A DNA stretch of 64,000 nucleotides. It comes from an uncultured Chitinophaga sp. (GTDB lineage: Bacteria; Bacteroidota; Bacteroidia; Chitinophagales; Chitinophagaceae). A model generated the notes under the pieces. The model saw only the letters and a list, made by a program, of their open reading frames with translations, had not been told where the DNA came from and did not search any database. The first letter of the stretch is position 1; every line of letters starts with the position of its first letter. The stretch covers positions 310,001-374,000 of the forward strand of contig NZ_CAMLHC010000001.1 in NCBI RefSeq assembly GCF_946479755.1, in the 5' to 3' direction. This document shows positions 32,701-39,338 of the stretch, piece by piece. Position numbers and translations under genes: made by a program.

Positions 32701-33448
32701 TAAACATGAGCTGGCAGCCGTGCTCGTGGAGCCGGTGCAGAGCCGTAAGCCGGGGTATCAGCCCAAAGCCTTGCTGCATGCCCTGCGTGAGATGACCGCT
32801 GCAGAAGACATCGCGCTGATCTTTGATGAGATGATCACCGGTTTTCGTATTCATCCCGGCGGGGCACAGGCGTATTTTGGCGTGCGTGCCGATCTGGCCA
32901 CCTATGGCAAAATAGCAGGCGGCGGTTTGCCGATAGGCATTATCGCCGGTTCCCGTAAGTATATGGACGCACTGGACGGCGGCATGTGGCAGTATGGCGA
33001 TGATTCCTATCCTGCCACGGATACCACCTTTTTTGCAGGTACCTTCTGTAAACATCCGCTGAGCATGTCGGCTACCCTGGCCTTACTGAAAGAGCTGCAG
33101 CAGCGGGGCCCTGCATTGCAGGAGCAACTGAATGCCCGCACCACCAGGCTGGTCAGCGAGCTGTCGGCCTTCCTGAAAGAGAACAACGTACCCATGGACG
33201 TACATAATTTCGGGTCGCTGTTCTATTTTGCCATTACCTCCAATATGGACCTCTTTTTCTATCACCTGCTGGAGAAAGGGGTATACATATGGGAGGGGAG
33301 GACCTGCTTCCTGTCAGACGCCCATACGGACGAACATGTGCGCCAGATCACGAAAGCGGTGAAAGAAAGTGTGCGTGAGCTGCAGCAGGCAGGATTCCTG
33401 CCGAAGCCTGCAAAGGCAGCGCCCAAAGGGAAAACGGTGGTGTTGTAA
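26741..33448 (+). CDS. Hybrid PKS: acyl-AMP ligase-ACP-KS-AT-ACP-aminotransferase
   Basis: About 2,235 residues. Domains in order: a fatty-acyl-AMP ligase (1-560; LQFSSGSTGNPKGVVLTHKN, WMPLTHDMGLIGFH); ACP1 (phosphopantetheine serine ~615 in GLTSMQ); ketosynthase (671-1110; Cys844 in DTACSSSLL, His in EAHGTGTKLGDP and NIGHLEAAAG); acyltransferase (Ser1298 in GHSVGEYAA, HASHSP motif ~1397); ACP2 (Ser1615 in GADSL); an Ala/Pro linker; and a PLP class III aminotransferase (1800-2220; DEMITGF, Lys2057 in TYGKIAGGGLP). The predicted job is to activate a fatty acid, extend it once with a malonyl unit (HASH is ambiguous for extender choice) and convert the beta-keto group to a beta-amine, as in the iturin/mycosubtilin first module. 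No reductase, condensation or thioesterase domain is present, so release is unexplained. An alternative start is 26675. Confidence 0.93.
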   Translation: MKHTLRPDTLQQLLIGLKDEPHKGVTFVAGSNKEDFLSYRQLYEDALSWLAYLQGKGLTPGMELVLQIEDNKTFLQVFWACILGAIIPVPVAVTYEGENAQKLFKIRNFLQKPALAVRRAHAEKLLTGAAAADSQDFDNVIFTDEKEDNGQQGIVVPVTPDTIAFLQFSSGSTGNPKGVVLTHKNLVTNVWEAITAHRLTERDSHLSWMPLTHDMGLIGFHLYPFAAGLNHYILPTDLFIRNPLLWMQKIAEHRVTVTGSPNFGYKYYLNQFTPEKGEGLDFSSLRIILNGAEPISAPLCRQFVAVLADYQLDPAAMFPGYGLAEGTLEVTFGDIGAAMTSVFVRRDSLVTGQPVAISYQQEEAVESIEIVNLGKVIGGVTVNITNEAGRPLADGHLGLVQIQGDAVTARYYNNEAATTAAIRNGWLNTGDTGFMLDGYLYITGRSKDIIFVNGMNVFPHDIEHTIEQWTGVETGKVVACGVPDEDTGTEAIVVFTIHKSSTEKFLPVIAAIKSCVASRLGLEVKHVLPVRKVPKTTSGKVKRYTFAEDYRQGVYADAIGEIAEAQQKALSLKQAGTRSFEEVRDWLQQWLQQRFKLSADVLSADRVFAEYGLTSMQAVMLAADLEQWLGMPVDKTLIYNYTTATALAAHLSGASDTGKEAQRQRQGTAEDIAIIGIGCRFPGAGDSPAAFWELLHQQRSGVTVVPADRWPVDRYYSADEDETGKMYTRHGGFIEQADQFDPVFFGISPREAAGMDPQQRLLLEVSWEAMEHAGIRPSALRGSDTGVFVGLGTDDYQQIVEDHTPPALFEDAFSTLGLQRSVAAGRIAYLFDFHGPVLQLDTACSSSLLSVHQACQHLLLGECSLALAGGVNLMLSPDTTIRLCRMKALSPTGQCHAFDEAADGYVRGEGAGMIVLKRLSDAQRDGDTVLAVIKGSAVNHDGQSNGLTAPNGIAQQQVIRKALRQAGVEPHTVQYVEAHGTGTKLGDPVEAQALQAVYGQSRIAGNPLLLGAVKSNIGHLEAAAGIAGLIKTVLALQQRQLPATLHFNTPSSYIPWKDMKLKVVDRPTAWPAVSTPRRAAISSFGLSGTNVHMILEEAPAAVASNVVPAPLVHRPSYPLTLSAKSPAALQSLAARYATALATTTDTLADIAGSTFTTREAFPYRIAFSAASVDEAVRRLQAYNENVYTEEVLSGRVQPRDGQLVWLFTGGGSQYWNMGTALYEHNAVFRQVIDHCDSWLEGQWGISLTTLLYKMEKEASNELLLQMTYFQPAIYVISCALAEVWKSWGLSPAIVAGHSVGEYAAAYVAGVFSLDDGLKLVTERARLMQAVKEPGAMATVFAPSDEVAAMILPFGKDLSIAAVNGPALTVISGKKQAVADALVALKEAGIDSRPLLIAHASHSPLMEVMLDEFRAVAQQIDFRPSRLQLISNITGEVMTEVADHRYWCDQITSPVMFAKSIQTISRLGGDILMELGPQPNLLSMVQLTAEYPEDCLLPCMKIGHSSWDMMLQALLTLYVKGLPVQAAQLFDQHQRKVSLPTYAFNRQRYWAFEKETPPVTHPQYEQKSKIMTDTPHVSPQRTAILRDVTDIFSSLLKMPVADIDIHARFLEMGADSLVLASAIRRIEKKYNVNFSIRQLFETLTTIQLMTDYIAAGIPEAAPAPEAAPLPVAPEAPVVAPAVKLVAPVPVKANGAVHHSSPADPAVSQRLFDFLEQQLVLLSQHLGTGQLPTETVAGIKANGNGTTAPATAEVTKAPVQHRSIFPKMETRPGQSGYSAEQQQYLDAFIRRYTLKTQKSKAHTQQYRPVLTDNRASAGFRFSTKELVYPIQAASSAGATITDLDGNTYIDLAMGFGVDLLGHCPPAIIDALQQQLQQGFQLGPQTPLAGQVAELVTSLTGTERASFHNSGTEAVMTAVRLARTVTGRKKVAVFAGSYHGHFDGTLAAPEDLERSHAGVPMAAGIVHNMVADVLIFDYHHPDVVEQIRAHKHELAAVLVEPVQSRKPGYQPKALLHALREMTAAEDIALIFDEMITGFRIHPGGAQAYFGVRADLATYGKIAGGGLPIGIIAGSRKYMDALDGGMWQYGDDSYPATDTTFFAGTFCKHPLSMSATLALLKELQQRGPALQEQLNARTTRLVSELSAFLKENNVPMDVHNFGSLFYFAITSNMDLFFYHLLEKGVYIWEGRTCFLSDAHTDEHVRQITKAVKESVRELQQAGFLPKPAKAAPKGKTVVL

Positions 33449-33471
33449 GATAAGATCCCCCTTTATATATA

Positions 33472-33510
33472 AGCGGTTGTCTCAAAAATAAAAGAGGCAG
33501 CCGCTTTTTT
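33472..33510 (+). terminator. Rho-independent terminator after the hybrid synthase
   Basis: A 12-bp stem (AGCGGTTGTCTC with GAGGCAGCCGCT, two G-U pairs) with a 10-nt A-rich loop is followed by a run of T, 24 bp after the synthase stop. It closes a single-gene transcription unit. Confidence 0.85.
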
Positions 33511-33670
33511 ATTTGGAGAAAAAGCAGTCGTGTATTTCTGCCGCAGAGAGTTCTGCTACATTTATGTAAGCAACCATTAACAACCATTATTCACAAAAAC
33601 CGATTCGAACCCAGAGCACTAAACTATATCTATTATAAACAACCCTTTTTTACCAAAATCTGAACTACCA

Positions 33671-36600
33671 ATGAAAAAAGTTTTACTTCTCGCAACAGCA
33701 TTGTTGTGTAGTACCCTATCGTATGCGCAGGACTACTGGCGGCCGCATACCGATGTGGCCAGGATCGCCACCGATAAGGCCGTGGCGCGCCTCGCCTTTC
33801 CCGCCCAATACAAGTTATTTGACCTGAACCTGACGCCTTTGAAAAGAGACGCATTCAGGACCGTAGGCAACGCTGCTTCACAGGCGGTCATCATTTCGCT
33901 GCCGAATGCCGACGGAGAAATTGAACAGTACCAGATTGTGGAAGCGTCCAATTTCGAACCTGCCTTGCAAGCCCGGTTCCCGGAGATAAGAGCATTTTCC
34001 GGAAAAGGCATTACCGACAAAAACGCCACCCTGAAGCTGAGCATTTCTCCGCAAGGCCTACAGGCGATGGTCTTCCGCACGGAAAAACAAAATGAGTTCA
34101 TCGAACCTTATTCTGCTGACCACACGGTGTATGCAGTATTCAAAAAACAACCAAAGTCTTTGCCCTGGAAGTGTTCCACGCCCGAGCAGAAGCTGGCGGC
34201 CAGCATCGGCAACCAGGTAGGTACCGTGGCACGGTCTACCGGCGACGCCAAAACGCTGCGGCTGGCGCAATCTGTTACAGCGGAATACTCCAACTACTTC
34301 GGGGCTACCAGCGCCTCACAGGTGTCGCTGGTACTGGCAGCCATCAACGCTACGCTGACCCGTTGTAACGGCGTTTATGAAAAAGACCTGGCCCTGCATC
34401 TCAACCTGATCGCGGCCAGCACCAATGTGATCTATTATGATCCGAACACAGACCCCTATTCCGCCGCCAGCTCAGGCGCGGGAGGAGCATGGAACAGTGA
34501 ATTGCAAAACACCCTGAACACAAAAATCGGAGCAGCGAACTATGATATCGGCCACCTGTTCGGTGCATCCGGCGGCGGCGGCAACGCCGGTTGCATCGGC
34601 TGTATCTGCGTCGACAACTCTAAAGGCAGCGGCTTTACTTCTCCTGCCGACAACATTCCACAGGGCGATAATTTCGATATTGACTATGTGGTACATGAAG
34701 TAGGCCACCAGCTGGGCGCCAACCACACTTTCTCTATGAGCAACGAAGGCACCGGTGTGAATGTGGAACCAGGTTCCGGTATCACCATTATGGGTTATGC
34801 CGGTATTACCAGCCAGGACCTGGCCCCGCACTCCATCGCGTTTTATCATGCCGCTTCCATTGCGCAGATCCAGTCCAACCTCTCCGGAAAGACCTGCCCG
34901 GTAACGACCAGTATCTCCGGTAACAACGCCACCCCGGTGGTGAATGCTGGTGGTAACTTCACCATTCCCATCAGCACTCCGTTTGCGCTGACCGGCTCCG
35001 CAACAGATGCCAATGCCGGCGATGTGCTCACGTATTCCTGGGAACAAAATGATAACGCCACCTCTTCACAGACAGGCAGCTCCAGCGTGGCCAGCGCAGC
35101 TAAGGCGTCCGGCCCCAACTGGATATCCAATGCACCGGTGACCACGCCGGTAAGATATTTTCCCAAACTGGCGACCATCCTCGCCGGCGGTGTACTATCC
35201 GGTCCGCTGGCAGGCGGCGATGCCGGCGCTAATACAGAAGCGCTCAGCTCCGTCTCCAGGACACTGAAGTTCCGCTTAACGGTAAGAGACAATGCGCCGT
35301 ATAGCTCTACCGCTCCGGTGACCATCGGGCAAACCAACTTCGCGGATGCAACGATCACCGTCAGCAACACCTCCGGGCCTTTTACCGTAACTTCCCCTAA
35401 CACCAACGTTTCATGGGCCGGTAATTCATCCCAGTCTGTCACCTGGAACGTGGCAAATACAACAGCGGCGCCTGTCAGCACCGCTAACGTGAAAATATCT
35501 ATCTCTACAGACGGCGGAAACACTTTTAGCACCCTGGTGGCCAGCACTCCTAATGATGGCAGCGAAGTGGTAACGATCCCCAATACGCCTACCACCACCG
35601 CCAGGATCAAAGTGGAAGCAGTGGGGAATATCTTCTTTGATATCTCCAATACCAACTTCACCATCACCTCCGGCTCCGGTTGCGCTGCCCCGGCGGGACT
35701 TACAGCTTCCGCTATCACCACTACGTCGGCTACCGTAGGATGGACCGCGGTCAGCGGTGCGGTATCGTATGATGTGGACTACAAAGCCACTACCTCCGGT
35801 ACATGGGTTAACGCGGCCACCGGAACGACCGCCGTTTCCGTGGGCCTGACCGGTCTCACTACCGGAACCACCTACGATTACAGGGTAAGGACCAATTGCA
35901 GCAGTGGCAGTAGCACTTATTCCACAGCACAGTTTACCACTACGTCAACAGGCACCTGTAACGCGCCGACTGGTTTAGCCAGCTCCGGTGTGACCGCTGC
36001 CGGCGCTACTGTTAGCTGGGCAGCCGTAAGCGGCGCTGTGAGCTATGATGTGGACTATAAGCCTAATGCTTCCTCCACATGGACCAACGCGGCTACCGCC
36101 ACCACTTCCCTGTCAGTTACTTTGAGCGGGTTAACGTCCATCACCTTGTATGACTGGAGAGTAAGGACCAACTGTGCAAGTGGTAACAGTAGTTACGCAG
36201 CGGCGCAATTCACTACTTTAACTTCGTCCGGTTGCGCCAACCCGCTGGATAACACCACCAACGACACCCGGCCCGGCGCTGCCACCATTCCGTTTAACAC
36301 CGATGTTACGGGGCTGATCAGTCCGAGCGGTGATATCGATCACTATAAATTTGTGATCACCACCGGTGGTACCATTACCATCACCCTGAAGACGCTGCCC
36401 GGCGATTATGACCTGAAACTGCTGAACAGTGCGGGTACACAGGTAGCTATTTCACAGGCTGCCGGCACCAGCAATGAAACCATCAGCAGAACAGTGGCTG
36501 CAGGTACCTACTATGCACAGGTGTATGGTTACAGTGGCGCCAACAGTCCTACTGCCTGCTACACCCTGCGGGTACAGACAGGCACCGCCAGCCGTGGTGA

Positions 36601-36874
36601 AGAAGCTGTTATCGGTAAAGATGTGATCAGTAAAGAACAGAAAGTGGACGTGTTCCCGAACCCTGTCAACAATATCATGAACATCAACCTTACCGGATTC
36701 ACCGGCAAATCAGAAGTGAGCCTGCTGGATGTAAACGGCCGTGAAGTGCTGCGTCGTGAAATAGGTATCGTGAATGCCCAGCTGGATATTTCGTCCCTGC
36801 CTCCGGGGGTGTACCTGGTAAGAGTGAAGAACGGTGTGAAACAGGTGTACTTGAAAAAGATTGTTAAACAATAA
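33671..36874 (+). CDS. Secreted reprolysin-like zinc metalloprotease with FN3, PPC and T9SS domains
   Basis: A 1,067-residue exported protease. The order is a signal peptide (MKKVLLLATALLCSTLSYAQ), a propeptide of about 180 residues, and an M12-type metalloprotease domain with the extended zinc motif HEVGHQLGANH (first His residue 342) and Met-turn ITIMGYAG. Ig-like segments follow (about 420-670), then two fibronectin type III domains that are near copies (AVSGAVSYDVDYK in both, about 675-855), a pre-peptidase C-terminal domain (about 865-975) and a type A T9SS sorting tail (VDVFPNPVNN to the final VYLKKIVKQ). The type IX system would export it and process the tail. The likely role is extracellular protein degradation. 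It stands alone between two terminators. Confidence 0.95.
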   Translation: MKKVLLLATALLCSTLSYAQDYWRPHTDVARIATDKAVARLAFPAQYKLFDLNLTPLKRDAFRTVGNAASQAVIISLPNADGEIEQYQIVEASNFEPALQARFPEIRAFSGKGITDKNATLKLSISPQGLQAMVFRTEKQNEFIEPYSADHTVYAVFKKQPKSLPWKCSTPEQKLAASIGNQVGTVARSTGDAKTLRLAQSVTAEYSNYFGATSASQVSLVLAAINATLTRCNGVYEKDLALHLNLIAASTNVIYYDPNTDPYSAASSGAGGAWNSELQNTLNTKIGAANYDIGHLFGASGGGGNAGCIGCICVDNSKGSGFTSPADNIPQGDNFDIDYVVHEVGHQLGANHTFSMSNEGTGVNVEPGSGITIMGYAGITSQDLAPHSIAFYHAASIAQIQSNLSGKTCPVTTSISGNNATPVVNAGGNFTIPISTPFALTGSATDANAGDVLTYSWEQNDNATSSQTGSSSVASAAKASGPNWISNAPVTTPVRYFPKLATILAGGVLSGPLAGGDAGANTEALSSVSRTLKFRLTVRDNAPYSSTAPVTIGQTNFADATITVSNTSGPFTVTSPNTNVSWAGNSSQSVTWNVANTTAAPVSTANVKISISTDGGNTFSTLVASTPNDGSEVVTIPNTPTTTARIKVEAVGNIFFDISNTNFTITSGSGCAAPAGLTASAITTTSATVGWTAVSGAVSYDVDYKATTSGTWVNAATGTTAVSVGLTGLTTGTTYDYRVRTNCSSGSSTYSTAQFTTTSTGTCNAPTGLASSGVTAAGATVSWAAVSGAVSYDVDYKPNASSTWTNAATATTSLSVTLSGLTSITLYDWRVRTNCASGNSSYAAAQFTTLTSSGCANPLDNTTNDTRPGAATIPFNTDVTGLISPSGDIDHYKFVITTGGTITITLKTLPGDYDLKLLNSAGTQVAISQAAGTSNETISRTVAAGTYYAQVYGYSGANSPTACYTLRVQTGTASRGEEAVIGKDVISKEQKVDVFPNPVNNIMNINLTGFTGKSEVSLLDVNGREVLRREIGIVNAQLDISSLPPGVYLVRVKNGVKQVYLKKIVKQ

Positions 36875-36896
36875 AACACACAGGATCTGATATAGT

Positions 36897-36934
36897 AAAG
36901 AGGACGTCTCCTGGTAGGGGGCGTCCTCTTTGTT
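36897..36934 (+). terminator. Rho-independent terminator after the metalloprotease
   Basis: AAAGAGGACG-tctcctggtaggggg-CGTCCTCTTT gives a 10-bp stem that may extend through the CC/GG bases, followed by TGTTTAT. It lies 22 bp past the metalloprotease stop and before the AraC gene. Confidence 0.8.
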
Positions 36935-36970
36935 TATCAGATTTAGTTTAATTTTAGGAAAACAAGGGAA

Positions 36971-37798
36971 ATGGATACCGGTCACCTGGTCAGGGTATAT
37001 GATACCCTGCATTTTATTGAGGAGCACTATCACCGGCTTATTTCCATTAAAGAGCTGGAGCAGGTATCTCACTACTCGTACCGGAATATCCAGCGGATAT
37101 TTAAATATACCTGCGGGGAAACCATCGGCGCTTACCAGCAGCGGCTAAAGGTAGAGAATGCATATAAGATGATCCTGTATACGCGGGAGACGCTCTCCTC
37201 CATAGCCCTGGAAGTGGGGTTTGCCAATGTGGCCTCGTTTTCCAAGGCCTTCCGGCAGCATTTCGGGATGGCCCCCAGCGAGGCAAGGGAGCGGAAATTA
37301 CCGTTGCTGGCACGGGCGGAAATTGTGCCGTTGGAAACGGAGGAGCGGCTGATGCCGGAAATCATCTATGTACCGCCGGTAACTGTTTATTATCAAAGTG
37401 CTTTTATTGATTATAACCACGAGGAGGTGGAAGCGCTGTGGGAGCGGTTGATGGCGCATCAGTTTACCGCGCCCGGAACGGAGTTCTATGGCATTGTGGC
37501 CGATGAACCATTGATACGGGAAAGCCTGAAATGCCGGTATGATGCCTGTGCCTCCAGGCAGGCAGAGAAAGGCGAACTACCATCAAAAACAATTCCGGCG
37601 GGCAGATATGCCTGTTTTATGCATTACGGTAGTTATGAAACCATAGAGGATACTTACCGGAAGATTTATGCCGGGTGGATACTGGACACGAGGCTGGAAT
37701 TCGCGCCGACGCCTATCATTGAAAAATACATCAAACACCCCGATAATACCACTGCTGTAGAAGAACAGGAAACAGCGATATGGCTGCCGCTTCAATAA
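36971..37798 (+). CDS. AraC family regulator with C-terminal GyrI-like effector domain
   Basis: A 275-residue cytosolic regulator with an N-terminal double helix-turn-helix DNA-binding domain (about 8-106; ISIKELEQVSHYSYRNIQRI, then LSSIALEVGFANVASFSKAF). A GyrI-like/effector-binding domain occupies about 120-275 (PAGRYACFMHYGSYETIEDTY, ending ETAIWLPLQ). Proteins of this Rob/BmrR-like layout bind small hydrophobic or cationic compounds and switch on efflux or stress genes. It follows the metalloprotease terminator and has its own unit. The downstream agmatine-deiminase-family gene is 71 bp away on the same strand and may or may not be its target. The start ATG lies 10 bp after an A-rich stretch. 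Confidence 0.92.
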   Translation: MDTGHLVRVYDTLHFIEEHYHRLISIKELEQVSHYSYRNIQRIFKYTCGETIGAYQQRLKVENAYKMILYTRETLSSIALEVGFANVASFSKAFRQHFGMAPSEARERKLPLLARAEIVPLETEERLMPEIIYVPPVTVYYQSAFIDYNHEEVEALWERLMAHQFTAPGTEFYGIVADEPLIRESLKCRYDACASRQAEKGELPSKTIPAGRYACFMHYGSYETIEDTYRKIYAGWILDTRLEFAPTPIIEKYIKHPDNTTAVEEQETAIWLPLQ

Positions 37799-37869
37799 GA
37801 TTGTCAATTGCGGACAACAGGATGGAAGAATGCTGTGATAGTTTTGTGCTATCAAAATTTTAGCTTTTA

Positions 37870-38991
37870 ATGACAAACAAAATGACGACAACACTGATGG
37901 TCCTTTCTGCGCTGATAATGGCCTGTGGCAAAGAGGATGCCGGCGCTCCTGTGTCCCCGGCCGACACTACTGTTTTGTACCGCATGCCGGAAGAAGCGGC
38001 GCCACATGAAGGTACCTGGCTGCAATGGCCGCACGAATATCAATACGGGAAAGCCTACAGGAACAGGCTGGATGCTACCTGGATCGCCATGACGGAGGCG
38101 CTGGCGCCGGTGGAGAAAGTACATCTCATCGTATACGATCAGGATGAAAAAGAGCGGGTCGCCGGCCTGCTGCAAAACGCGAAGGTGGCGATGGCCAACG
38201 TGGATTTTACCGTCCGCCCCACAGACGACGTATGGGTACGGGATAACGGGCCCATCTTTGTAAAAGATAAACAAGGCCGGCTGGTGATGGAAGACTGGGG
38301 ATTTAATGCCTGGGGCAACAAGGCCGCCTTCGATAATTGCGACAGGATCCCTGGCGTTATTGCGGCCAATAGCGGTATACAGCGCATAGACCTCAACAAG
38401 GTCATGATCAATGAAGGCGGCAGCGTGGAAATGGACGGCAGCGGCGTATTGATGGCCTGTAAGAGTTCCGTTTTGAATAATAACCGCAACCCGGGCATGA
38501 CACAGCAAGAGGCGGAGGCGTTGTTTACAAGGTACCTGGGGGTTACCCGGTTCATCTGGCTGGAAGGACGCGCCGGCCTGGATATCACAGATATGCATAT
38601 CGACGGTTTTGCCCGGTTTGCCGATAGCAATACGATCATCACCATGTCGGAAGAAGACCTGGACTACTGGCAGGTGCCGCAACAGGATATCCGCCGGCTG
38701 TACCAGGCGGTCAACAGCCATGACGCCGCCTATAAGTTCGTGAAGGTGCCGCTTACCCGCAACAATGTGGTGACTACCTACGGAAAGAACGTAGGGAAAG
38801 GATCTTATATCAACTTCTACATTGCCAATAACACGGTATTGGTGCCCAATTATAATGACCCCAATGACGCGGTGGCGAATGGTATTATTCAGACGCTGTA
38901 TCCGGGAAGGAAAGTGGTGGGGATAGACTGCCGCAACCTGTTTGCCAACGGAGGAATGGTACATTGCGTGACGCAGCAGCAACCCAGGTAA
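37870..38991 (+). CDS. Agmatine deiminase / peptidylarginine deiminase family lipoprotein
   Basis: A 373-residue guanidine-modifying enzyme of the PAD_porph fold. The core residues are visible: WPHEYQYG near the start, DDVWVRDNGP (substrate guanidinium binding), NEGGSVEMDG, the catalytic histidine in DMHIDGFARF, and the nucleophile cysteine 366 in GGMVHCVTQQQP. Agmatine deiminase makes N-carbamoylputrescine and ammonia; the related Porphyromonas enzyme citrullinates peptides outside the cell. This copy begins with a lipoprotein signal (TLMVLSALIMAC, Cys19), so it should sit in the envelope, unlike ordinary cytosolic agmatine deiminases. No polyamine genes are nearby. Which substrate it uses is open. 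An in-frame ATG at 37882 is an alternative start. Confidence 0.9.
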   Translation: MTNKMTTTLMVLSALIMACGKEDAGAPVSPADTTVLYRMPEEAAPHEGTWLQWPHEYQYGKAYRNRLDATWIAMTEALAPVEKVHLIVYDQDEKERVAGLLQNAKVAMANVDFTVRPTDDVWVRDNGPIFVKDKQGRLVMEDWGFNAWGNKAAFDNCDRIPGVIAANSGIQRIDLNKVMINEGGSVEMDGSGVLMACKSSVLNNNRNPGMTQQEAEALFTRYLGVTRFIWLEGRAGLDITDMHIDGFARFADSNTIITMSEEDLDYWQVPQQDIRRLYQAVNSHDAAYKFVKVPLTRNNVVTTYGKNVGKGSYINFYIANNTVLVPNYNDPNDAVANGIIQTLYPGRKVVGIDCRNLFANGGMVHCVTQQQPR

Positions 38992-39002
38992 TGATGCGGG
39001 GA

Positions 39003-39092
39003 TCAGCTATGTTTGAACAGTTGGGCCAGCAGCTCCACAATGATACAGGCAACGAAAATAACTGCTTTCAGGTTCTTTCTTAAGTACTGCAT
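39003..39092 (-). CDS. Probable 29-residue single-span membrane microprotein
   Basis: The minus strand from the ATG at 39092 reads MQYLRKNLKAVIFVACI followed by IVELLAQLFKHS and a stop, 29 residues. It has a basic N-terminus, one hydrophobic segment of about 17 residues (AVIFVACIIVELLAQLF) and a short polar tail, the form of a small inner-membrane peptide. Codon choice (CTG, GCC, GTG, AAG) fits the neighbours. A hairpin lies 17 bp upstream of the start and a strong bidirectional hairpin separates it from the TlpA gene. It is too short for standard gene callers. Function is unknown; it could regulate a membrane partner or simply be a conserved small peptide. Without comparison it remains a candidate. 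Confidence 0.45.
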   Translation of the reverse strand: MQYLRKNLKAVIFVACIIVELLAQLFKHS

Positions 39093-39221
39093 GGATAGTA
39101 GTTTAAACAACGAAAAAGCTTTCGTTCTTCCAATATACGAAAAAAGACCGGGAAAACCAAAGTGCCCGCTCATTCCCATATGCCCGTTGTTTCAGCATAA
39201 CAAGACAACCAGCATAACGCT

Positions 39222-39265
39222 AAAAGCAGTGTAAAGAGGATTTATACCCTTTTTACGCTGCTTTT
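39222..39265. terminator. Strong bidirectional hairpin terminator
   Basis: AAAAGCAGTGTAAA pairs with TTTACGCTGCTTTT over 14 bp with one G-U pair and a 16-nt loop. It is flanked by A's on the left and T's on the right, so it can act in both directions. It insulates the TlpA operon from upstream sequence. Confidence 0.8.
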
Positions 39266-39338
39266 TCTTTATCGCCTTCACCCTTTTTCCTGTCGCCCGT
39301 GCCTGTATAATTTATATCAACCATTATCACATTTAGCG

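Larger units (their letters stand above)
38992..39338. other. Intergenic stretch holding a microprotein and a terminator
   Basis: The 347 bp contain a probable 29-codon minus-strand gene (39003-39092), a short hairpin AACGAAA-aagc-TTTCGTT at 39109-39126 upstream of it, and a long terminator hairpin at 39222-39265. The plus-strand frame 39013-39234 has no coding character. Confidence 0.6.

Noticed and set aside
37836..37854. TGATAG-ttttgtg-CTATCA hairpin with TAGTTTTG inside, before the deiminase gene
   Set aside because: The stem is only 6 bp and no TTG lies at the right distance for a promoter, so neither a terminator nor a promoter call is supported.
39013..39234. 73-codon plus-strand frame between the deiminase and TlpA genes
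   Set aside because: Low-complexity composition, no domain, and it runs across the opposite-strand microprotein and into the terminator hairpin.
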